From positions 1 to 14,560 of the forward strand of contig JAZNLL010000115.1 in assembly GCA_045579045.1 (NCBI GenBank): DNA of 14,560 bases, given 5' to 3'. The stretch is from Avoscillospira sp045579045. Its GTDB lineage: Bacteria > Bacillota > Clostridia > Oscillospirales > Oscillospiraceae. Shown piece after piece: positions 1 through 4,828 of this stretch (positions within the stretch are counted from its first letter, which is position 1; each line of letters begins with the position of its first letter). The position numbers and the translations under genes are program-made. Below the pieces are notes generated by a model. It made no database searches, was not told the DNA's origin, and saw nothing but the letters and a program-made list of their open reading frames with translations.

Positions 1-8
1 AAGCATAA
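1..8 (+). CDS. Last codons of a left-hand transposase (partial, inferred)
   Basis: The first eight bases match the end of the transposase gene in the right copy: part of a lysine codon, GCA (Ala) and TAA. They are only meaningful because the adjoining 132 bases also match that copy. The gene body is outside the window, so whether this copy is intact cannot be told. Confidence 0.4.
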
Positions 9-10
9 AA

Positions 11-35
11 ACAGGCCGCTTTAGCGGCGGCCTGT
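11..35 (-). terminator. IS-borne terminator for the ECF/DUF4430 operon
   Basis: Read on the minus strand, a GC-rich hairpin (outer arms CGGCCTGT and ACAGGCCG) is followed by a run of five T. It lies about 100 bases beyond the stop codon of the ECF S-component gene, so the insertion sequence probably supplies that gene's transcription terminator. On the transposase strand the hairpin has no good T run. Confidence 0.55.
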
Positions 36-138
36 AAAATTATGCGGTTGGCGGATCTTTTCGGTGCATCTTAAGATGCGGCTAGTAATAGGCCCTTGAA
101 GGGCCTGTGCAAACCACTAGTTACACTAGTGGTTTTGA

Positions 139-666
139 TTACATCTCAGAAGTTTTGTTCAGCAGTTTACAGCAAAGTCTGTACAAAGGAAGCAGCAAAA
201 GTGCGGTCAGAACACCATTGGAAATGCAATGGATCAAATCAAAGGGAATTCCTGCTACCCAATAGGAAAAGGCTGCAGCCCAGCCGCCGACAAAAAAATA
301 CGGAATGGCGCAAAGCGCACCGAACAGCAGCCCAAAAATTCCGGCAACCGCCGTCCAGAACCATACAGATTTGTTCTTTCGGCACAAAACAGCGATGACC
401 GTCAAAACCGTCCAGACATAAAGATAATTGACAAACCACATGGAAAAGCCGTAGAGCAAGCCTTCCACGATCACAAAGGTATAGACGGCATAGAGCGATT
501 TCCAGCCAAACAGCAGTGCAGCCAGAATAACAAAAACACCCACAAGATGGATATTGGGCAAAGCTGCCAGGGCCACCTGTGTGGCGATCATCATAGCCGC
601 AAACAGCGCCAGCAGGATCAGTTCCCGCAGCTTGCCGTTACCAACCGATGTTGAGCGTAAATTCAT
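139..666 (-). CDS. ECF transporter S component (predicted corrinoid)
   Basis: A hydrophobic protein of 175 residues with about five to six membrane segments and an AxxxA-type small-residue pattern in the first helix (ALFAAMMIA), the helix with which S components contact the EcfT coupling subunit. S components capture a vitamin in the membrane for an ATP-driven ECF module; no EcfA or EcfT gene is nearby, so it must use a shared module encoded elsewhere. I chose the ATG at 666 because GGAG lies 6-7 bases upstream; this start overlaps the end of the DUF4430 gene by 29 bases, implying coupled translation. The cobalamin riboswitch upstream suggests cobalamin or a related corrinoid as substrate (inference). 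The stop codon at 139-141 straddles the IS boundary at 140, so the natural C-terminus might differ. Confidence 0.8.
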   Translation of the reverse strand: MNLRSTSVGNGKLRELILLALFAAMMIATQVALAALPNIHLVGVFVILAALLFGWKSLYAVYTFVIVEGLLYGFSMWFVNYLYVWTVLTVIAVLCRKNKSVWFWTAVAGIFGLLFGALCAIPYFFVGGWAAAFSYWVAGIPFDLIHCISNGVLTALLLLPLYRLCCKLLNKTSEM

Positions 667-1030
667 AGTGATCTCCATCGGCAATGGGGCACAGATCCAC
701 ACCGTAGTTCACCTGTTCACCGGACTTGGTATAGCCCCACCATTCCTGATTGGCTTCATCCACAGTCTCTCCATCCACCGTCAGTACATACATGCCGTAA
801 GGGCCATCTTCTCCCTCCAGCAGGCCTTGCTCTACCATGGCCTCACCCAGGTACTCGGCATCGGTTTCGATGGTAAAGGAGTTTGTCTGACCATCCTTGT
901 GGGTGACATCCACTTCAATGGTCTTGCCGCCCTCAATGGCTTTGGGACCGAAGGCAAACCAGCACACTGCAGCAGCTGCAACCAGCACAATGAGAATGAG
1001 AATTGCCAATACTGTTTTCCTGTTCTTCAT
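638..1030 (-). CDS. Membrane-anchored DUF4430 protein (predicted corrinoid binder)
   Basis: A 130-residue protein with an N-terminal hydrophobic anchor (about residues 6-28) and an extracellular DUF4430 domain (about 38-128), including the typical pattern of a YLGEAM-like helix, WWGY at 97-100 and a closing DGDHYEFTL strand. DUF4430 resembles the C-terminal domain of transcobalamin-type proteins, and such genes often sit beside ECF S components in Clostridia. Cys23 follows the hydrophobic stretch, but the preceding AAV is a poor lipobox, so a plain membrane anchor is more likely. The ATG at 1030 has AAAGGAG about 7 bases upstream, inside a riboswitch-controlled hairpin. It probably presents the ligand to the S component encoded downstream. 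Function is inferred from context; the domain call is firm. Confidence 0.78.
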   Translation of the reverse strand: MKNRKTVLAILILIVLVAAAAVCWFAFGPKAIEGGKTIEVDVTHKDGQTNSFTIETDAEYLGEAMVEQGLLEGEDGPYGMYVLTVDGETVDEANQEWWGYTKSGEQVNYGVDLCPIADGDHYEFTLNIGW

Positions 1031-1037
1031 AAAAAAT

Positions 1038-1070
1038 CTCCTTTCTTTGTCGGCTGTACAAAGAAAGGAG
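1038..1070 (-). promoter_or_regulatory. Riboswitch expression platform: SD-sequestering hairpin, terminator-like
   Basis: A perfect 12-bp inverted repeat (arms 1038-1049 and 1059-1070, 9-base loop) encloses the Shine-Dalgarno sequence of the DUF4430 gene in its 3' arm. On the minus strand it is followed by A and six T immediately before the ATG, so it could block translation initiation, end transcription, or both. A 9-base segment at 1120-1128 is complementary (one G-U pair) to 1052-1060, covering the loop and the edge of the stem, and offers a competing or kissing interaction. Confidence 0.75.
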
Positions 1071-1129
1071 AGATACACCTTGGGTGTTGTCACACAATTT
1101 GCTGTAATCCGCAGCTCCTTGCACAGCCC

Positions 1130-1276
1130 ATCCGCCAGGTATTCTGACTTGGTCTCTTCACCTCTGCCGCCTTCCCGGTTTCCCAGTGGCAAATTGGCAG
1201 ACGCTCCACCTTACAGCGACGGTATCGTGGGGGACTTGCACCCCGCTTCCCTGAATCGGATGTCTTGTATGAAGTT
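1130..1276 (-). ncRNA. Cobalamin riboswitch aptamer
   Basis: On the minus strand the conserved core is readable: GGGAAGCGGGGTGCAAGTCC, then a CCCACGA and CGCTGTAA segment, a later CCACTGGGAA and GGGAAGG, and finally the B12-box region with AAGTCAG and ACCTGGC. Order and spacing match the cobalamin riboswitch family. It sits between a promoter at 1284-1312 and the DUF4430 start at 1030. In this family ligand binding normally turns expression off, so the uptake genes should be made when corrinoid is scarce. Exact ends are approximate. Confidence 0.92.
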
Positions 1277-1283
1277 CCTGTTT

Positions 1284-1312
1284 ATGATACGAAGAAAACG
1301 CCCCTGTGTCAA
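1284..1312 (-). promoter_or_regulatory. Sigma-A promoter of the riboswitch operon
   Basis: On the minus strand a perfect TTGACA (-35, 1307-1312) is separated by 17 bases from TATCAT (-10, 1284-1289). Predicted transcription starts near 1277, right at the 5' edge of the aptamer. The promoter begins only about 9 bases beyond the phosphoribosyltransferase stop codon. Confidence 0.8.
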
Positions 1313-1320
1313 GGAGAAAA

Positions 1321-1875
1321 TCATTCCATGACCGTGCCATCAGCGTGGAACAAGGGCAGTTTTTCCAGATAGATGATATCATCCCGTTCCTGGGCATCAC
1401 CTTCGGCCAGAATGGCCATTCTGCCGCAGACAATGCCGCCGGCGGCTTCCACCAGTTTTTCCAGTGCTGTCAGAGATTCTCCCGTGGAGATCACATCGTC
1501 GATCACAAGGATCTTCTTACCCTTCATAAGGGCTGCGTCGTTGCCGTCCAGATACAGATGCTGTTCCTTGGCGGTGGTGATGGAGTGAACCTTCACATCC
1601 AGAATATCTCTCATGTAGAGTTTGGGTCCCTTGCGAGCCAGCATATACTTATTCTGACCGCTCTGACGGGCCATCTCATGAATCAGAGGAATACCCTTTG
1701 CCTCTGCCGTAATGAGGTAGTCATACTCCGGTGCCTTTTCCAGCAGTGCTGCCGCACTCTTTTCCGTCAGTTCCACATCTCCAAAGATCACAAATGCGCC
1801 GATGTACAGATCATCTGTCACTTTGCAAATGGGCAGATCCCGCTCCACACCGGCAATCGTCATTCTATGATACAT
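1321..1875 (-). CDS. Type I phosphoribosyltransferase (Apt-like)
   Basis: The 184-residue protein has the PRPP-binding loop ILVIDDVISTGES at 122-134, with the acidic pair D126-D127 and the TG that hold ribose phosphate and pyrophosphate, and the earlier EAKGIP segment at 58-63 typical of adenine/xanthine phosphoribosyltransferases. Length fits the Apt family. It would transfer a phosphoribosyl group from PRPP to a purine base in cytoplasmic salvage; the base (adenine, xanthine, guanine) cannot be read from these motifs. The ATG at 1875 has AAGAGGT six bases upstream, which fixes the start. It is monocistronic: its own promoter lies just upstream and the riboswitch operon downstream has a separate one. 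No clear terminator of its own is visible before that promoter. Confidence 0.82.
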   Translation of the reverse strand: MYHRMTIAGVERDLPICKVTDDLYIGAFVIFGDVELTEKSAAALLEKAPEYDYLITAEAKGIPLIHEMARQSGQNKYMLARKGPKLYMRDILDVKVHSITTAKEQHLYLDGNDAALMKGKKILVIDDVISTGESLTALEKLVEAAGGIVCGRMAILAEGDAQERDDIIYLEKLPLFHADGTVME

Positions 1876-1908
1876 AGCTGTACCTCTTTTCTGTCAGTTT
1901 CTATCTCA

Positions 1909-1937
1909 ATTATAGTTTTGCAGCATGAAAAAAACAA
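1909..1937 (-). promoter_or_regulatory. Promoter of the phosphoribosyltransferase gene
   Basis: On the minus strand TTGTTT (1932-1937), 17 bases, then a perfect TATAAT (1909-1914). The -35 box lies inside the T-rich arm of the terminator at 1928-1959 that ends the upstream glycoside hydrolase transcript, so terminator and promoter are physically overlapped. Confidence 0.65.
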
Positions 1938-1959
1938 GCCCAAAAGGGCTTGTTTTTTT
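1928..1959 (-). terminator. Terminator of the glycoside hydrolase gene
   Basis: Fourteen-bp hairpin with arms 1928-1941 and 1946-1959 and an AAAA loop. A GC core (AAGCCC/GGGCTT) is flanked by seven A and seven T, so it could work on both strands. It starts one base past the hydrolase stop codon. Confidence 0.9.
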
Positions 1960-1960
1960 C

Positions 1961-3058
1961 TTACTTCTTAGCCTCAAAATCCTTATCGGCAAGGCGGCAG
2001 AAGCGCTGAATAGTTTTAATTTCCTTGGGATCATAGGGACGATGGTTGATGCGGTACAGATCATGGAACCACTTGGTAATGTCTGTATCACCGCCATTGC
2101 CTGCCAGGATACCATCCCAGGTGCCGTTCCATGCTTCATAGGTCTGGCTCTTACCGGCGACAAAGCCCCAGTTATAGCAGCCGATCTTCTCCAGATAGAA
2201 CAGGGGGAACAAATCTTCAACATTATTGTGGAAGCAGCGGGCCAGCCACTCGGAGTTGACGATGGGTCTGCCCAGAGTTTTCAGGAACTTGATCGCCTTG
2301 ACATGGTTCTCGTAAGGACCATAGAAGTGATAAGAGATGATATCGGAGTTCTCCAGAGAGAAAGCATCCCACTCGGTGATGGGAATCTCATCTTCGTCCA
2401 CATTGAGGTTCCATGCACCTGCTGTCAGAGGCTGGCTGGGATCGATTTCGCGGACGATTTCAAACATCTTCTTCAGATGGGGCATGACCATAGAACCTCT
2501 GCGGCTGTTGCCGGGCTCATTGTAGACATCCCAGATGCAGATACGCTCATCATCCTTATACTTCGTCACGATCTCACGGACCATGTTGAAGTAATCCTCA
2601 CGGAGTTCGGGATCGTCAAAGTAGAAATGAGGTGCCGCTTCCGTATGGGTGCCATGCTGAGAATGCTTCTTTGCACCGTGGTAGCCCCAGTCACAGGGCT
2701 GCTCACCTACAAAGGGCATTTTCCACAGCTCGGTCTTGGGGGGCATGCAGTCATTGGCCAGAACCACCATACAGGAAATCCCGTACTTGTTGCACAGGCT
2801 CAGATAACGCTCAAAGCGCTCCATAAAACCTTCATGTTCTTCCTTCCAGACTACATATTCCAAAATGATGCGGATGGTATTGAAACCGGTTTCCTGCAGT
2901 AGCTTGAATTCTTCTTCCGTGGTCTTGAACCGTTCTTCAAAACCCAGTTCCTGCCACTGATCGATACGGTTGACGCAGTCTGCGCTCAGATAGTTGCAGC
3001 CTCTGAGCCAGGGACGCTTGTTATACCATTCCCAAATTCTTTCCTTAGACCATCTCAT
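1961..3058 (-). CDS. Clan GH-A-type glycoside hydrolase (GH5-like), cytoplasmic
   Basis: A 365-residue TIM-barrel hydrolase. Visible hallmarks are WDVYNEPGN at 176-184, where E181 after N180 is the expected acid/base, and VNSEWLAR at 267-274, where E270 is the expected nucleophile; the roughly 90-residue spacing fits retaining clan GH-A enzymes. Barrel strands such as TIRIILEY (61-68) and SCMVVLANDC (95-104) are recognisable. There is no signal peptide, so it should act on imported oligosaccharides or glycosides in the cytoplasm; the substrate is unknown. I prefer the ATG at 3058 because AAGGAGG lies about 9 bases before it; an upstream ATG at 3097 in the same frame would precede that site. 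It is monocistronic and divergent from an AraC regulator 111 bases away, the likely controller. Relatives are often annotated only as 1,4-beta-xylanase or cellulase-like; that specificity is unproven. Confidence 0.82.
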   Translation of the reverse strand: MRWSKERIWEWYNKRPWLRGCNYLSADCVNRIDQWQELGFEERFKTTEEEFKLLQETGFNTIRIILEYVVWKEEHEGFMERFERYLSLCNKYGISCMVVLANDCMPPKTELWKMPFVGEQPCDWGYHGAKKHSQHGTHTEAAPHFYFDDPELREDYFNMVREIVTKYKDDERICIWDVYNEPGNSRRGSMVMPHLKKMFEIVREIDPSQPLTAGAWNLNVDEDEIPITEWDAFSLENSDIISYHFYGPYENHVKAIKFLKTLGRPIVNSEWLARCFHNNVEDLFPLFYLEKIGCYNWGFVAGKSQTYEAWNGTWDGILAGNGGDTDITKWFHDLYRINHRPYDPKEIKTIQRFCRLADKDFEAKK

Positions 3059-3095
3059 AGAAGAAACCTCCTTAAAGTTGGAATTATCTGTTTTC

Positions 3096-3124
3096 ATAGT
3101 ACCATGACGGTATTTGACATTCCA
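3096..3124 (-). promoter_or_regulatory. Weak candidate promoter of the glycoside hydrolase
   Basis: On the minus strand TGGAAT (3119-3124), 17 bases, then TACTAT (3096-3101). The -35 box is poor, which would fit a promoter needing an activator such as the divergent AraC protein. It overlaps the -35 box of that regulator's own promoter. Confidence 0.35.
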
Positions 3125-3142
3125 GCAATTTTCTGATAGGAT
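3114..3142 (+). promoter_or_regulatory. Promoter of the first AraC-family gene
   Basis: Perfect TTGACA (3114-3119), 17-base spacer, TAGGAT (3137-3142). The predicted transcript begins near 3149, leaving a leader of about 20 bases before the TTG start codon. Confidence 0.7.
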
Positions 3143-3169
3143 TTAGCCAAAAGGTTAGGTGTTGCAATT

Positions 3170-3949
3170 TTGATTCAGTATCAGCAGGAGAATTACAGCG
3201 GCGAATATGTGTTTCGATGCAGAAGCCATAAGGATTGGCTTGTGGACACACACCTGCACGAATTCAGCGAATTGATCTACTGCAAACAAGGCAGCGGCTT
3301 TGTGACAGTCAACGGCAAGGTGTTTCCGCTTCTTGCAGGGCAGCTGATCTGGCTTCCCCCCAACTATGTACATCGGTATGAATTCAGAGACTGTGAGGTT
3401 CTCTGCGCCGTCTTTTCCAATGATTTTGTACCTCTCTATACCTTGACTGCCGGACAGCGGAAGCTGGTTTCTCAGCCCGTGGCTATGGAGGAGCTTTGCC
3501 CTGTTCTGGATACATTGGATCGGCAGGACAGCGGTGACCGTCTGCAAATCAGCGGTCTGCTTAATCTCATCTGCGCAAAGGTACTGAAATGCTCTGATTT
3601 TGTGCCTGAGAACGCAACAGAAAGTATCCTCTATCAAAAGGTCATTTCCTATATCTCCACCCATTTCACCGAAGATATCACTTTGGAACATACAGCAAAT
3701 AAGTTTGGTTATAACCCCAAATATCTCTCCCATACTCTGCATGCCTTAACTGCTGTTCATTTTCGTGAGCTTCTGGCTCATTACCGGATCAATCATGCCA
3801 AGCATCTGCTCATCGCCCACCGGAATAAGAGCATTTCCGAAATTGCATTGGACTGCGGATTTACGGCACAGAACACCTTCAACCGAACCTTTAAAAAAAT
3901 TGTCGGTATGACCCCATTTGCATACAGAAACGCATCTCATCACCGATGA
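3170..3949 (+). CDS. AraC-family regulator with cupin sensor domain
   Basis: 259 residues. The N-terminal part (about 14-90) is an AraC-type cupin with the histidine-rich pattern DTHLHEFSELIY at 26-37 and a GxLxxLPPNxVH-like strand at 57-68, expected to bind a small sugar-like effector. The C-terminal part (about 155-253) holds two helix-turn-helix units; the second (ISEIALDCGF, 222-231, then NRTFKKIVGMTPFAYR) is the AraC signature. The start is TTG at 3170, weakly supported by an AAAAGGTTAGG stretch upstream; ATT at 3167 is also possible. It is divergent from the glycoside hydrolase, the most likely target, and convergent with the glycyl-radical activase. Its TGA stop lies inside the terminator hairpin. 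Confidence 0.88.
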   Translation: MIQYQQENYSGEYVFRCRSHKDWLVDTHLHEFSELIYCKQGSGFVTVNGKVFPLLAGQLIWLPPNYVHRYEFRDCEVLCAVFSNDFVPLYTLTAGQRKLVSQPVAMEELCPVLDTLDRQDSGDRLQISGLLNLICAKVLKCSDFVPENATESILYQKVISYISTHFTEDITLEHTANKFGYNPKYLSHTLHALTAVHFRELLAHYRINHAKHLLIAHRNKSISEIALDCGFTAQNTFNRTFKKIVGMTPFAYRNASHHR

Positions 3950-3959
3950 GATGCGTTTC
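3927..3959. terminator. Bidirectional terminator between AraC gene and activase
   Basis: Hairpin of 14-15 bp, core arms AAACGCATCTCATC (3928-3941) and 3945-3958, loop of three bases. It serves two converging genes: the AraC stop codon (3947-3949) lies in its 3' arm, and the activase stop follows five bases beyond on the other strand. Confidence 0.85.
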
Positions 3960-3963
3960 CCTT

Positions 3964-4827
3964 TTAAAGCCCAAACAGATGTTCTGCCGCTTTTATTTCC
4001 CCTTCTCCCGGAAGCACCGCAGGCAGCGTGTTTTCCATCGACAGGGCATCATATTTGGAGCCGGCAAAATTGTGGTAAGCAAGAACCTTGATCTTCTGAA
4101 TATGGTTCAATTCCGAAAGAAAATCTCTGATTTTCTCCATCTGATCCGCATTCCATTCCGGCACATAAGGAATACGAATTTCTGTTTTACAACCATTTTT
4201 ATCCAGATATTTCAGATTATCCAGAATGATTTGATTGGACCGTCCGGTGCAGCGGATATGGACATCTTCATCGATTGCCTTTACATCATAAAGGAAGATA
4301 TCCGTATATGGTATGACCTTGTCCAGGGTTTCCTTCGAAACATAGCCGCAGGTATCCACGGCTGTATGCAGACCGTTTTCCTTGCATTTTCTAAGAAGCT
4401 CTGCACAGAACTCCGGCTGCATGAGACACTCTCCACCGGACAAGGTGATGCCGCCATTGGAGCTTTCATAGAAAATCCTGTCTTCCAGCAGGATCTCCAG
4501 AACTTCCTCCGCAGACATCTCTTTTCCATAGTATGTAAGTGCCTCACCGAGACATACCTTGGCGCAGGCACCGCAGGCAATACACTTTTGTGCATCAAAC
4601 CGATGCTCCTCTTCCATCGTGTGGGCATCCTGAGGGCACACAGGAACACATTGACCGCAGCCAATACATTTATGCTTATAATAGGCGATTTGCGGCTGAA
4701 ATGCAATACCTTCCGGGTTGTGGCACCAAACACATTTCAAAGGACACCCTTTGAGAAACACCGTGGTTCGGATGCCATCGCCATCATGAACAGCAAACCG
4801 CTTGATATCCGAAATCAATCCTGTCAT
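3964..4827 (-). CDS. Glycyl-radical enzyme activating protein (radical SAM)
   Basis: 287 residues from the ATG at 4827. Near the N-terminus is the radical-SAM cluster motif CPLKCVWC (C28, C32, C35), followed by two ferredoxin-like 4Fe-4S motifs, C54-C57-C60-C64 and C82-C85-C88-C92, then the SAM-binding GGITLSGGEC segment (125-134). Such enzymes cleave S-adenosylmethionine reductively and abstract a hydrogen from the active-site glycine of a partner enzyme; the two-cluster insert is typical of activases for dehydratase- and decarboxylase-type partners rather than for pyruvate formate-lyase. The start codon is separated by one base from the stop of the glycyl-radical enzyme gene, so the two are translated as a pair and the partner is certain from context. 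It works in the cytoplasm under anaerobic conditions. Confidence 0.93.
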   Translation of the reverse strand: MTGLISDIKRFAVHDGDGIRTTVFLKGCPLKCVWCHNPEGIAFQPQIAYYKHKCIGCGQCVPVCPQDAHTMEEEHRFDAQKCIACGACAKVCLGEALTYYGKEMSAEEVLEILLEDRIFYESSNGGITLSGGECLMQPEFCAELLRKCKENGLHTAVDTCGYVSKETLDKVIPYTDIFLYDVKAIDEDVHIRCTGRSNQIILDNLKYLDKNGCKTEIRIPYVPEWNADQMEKIRDFLSELNHIQKIKVLAYHNFAGSKYDALSMENTLPAVLPGEGEIKAAEHLFGL

Positions 4828-4828
4828 A

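Larger units (their letters stand above)
1..140 (+). mobile_element. 3' end of an IS200/IS605-like element (left copy)
   Basis: These 140 bases recur in inverted orientation at 14310-14450 with a single one-base indel (four A at 36-39 here, five in the other copy). In order they contain an imperfect GC-rich hairpin (11-35), a perfect 14-base palindrome (66-79), a 7-1-7 palindrome extended to 90-106, and a 10-bp hairpin with 5-base loop (111-135) ending 5 bases before the repeat boundary. A subterminal hairpin close to the end is the usual right-end architecture of IS200/IS605 elements, which transpose as single strands without terminal inverted repeats or target duplications. The rest of the element, including its transposase, lies left of the window. 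Identification rests on the transposase tail seen in the other copy. Confidence 0.8.

Noticed and set aside
66..135. Palindrome series read as a CRISPR or REP array
   Set aside because: The palindromes are different sequences, not regularly repeated units with spacers, and are explained as the structured tail of an IS element.
1925..2902. A 325-codon open frame antisense to the glycoside hydrolase
   Set aside because: It starts inside the terminator hairpin and mirrors the hydrolase codons; no ribosome binding site or known motif supports it.
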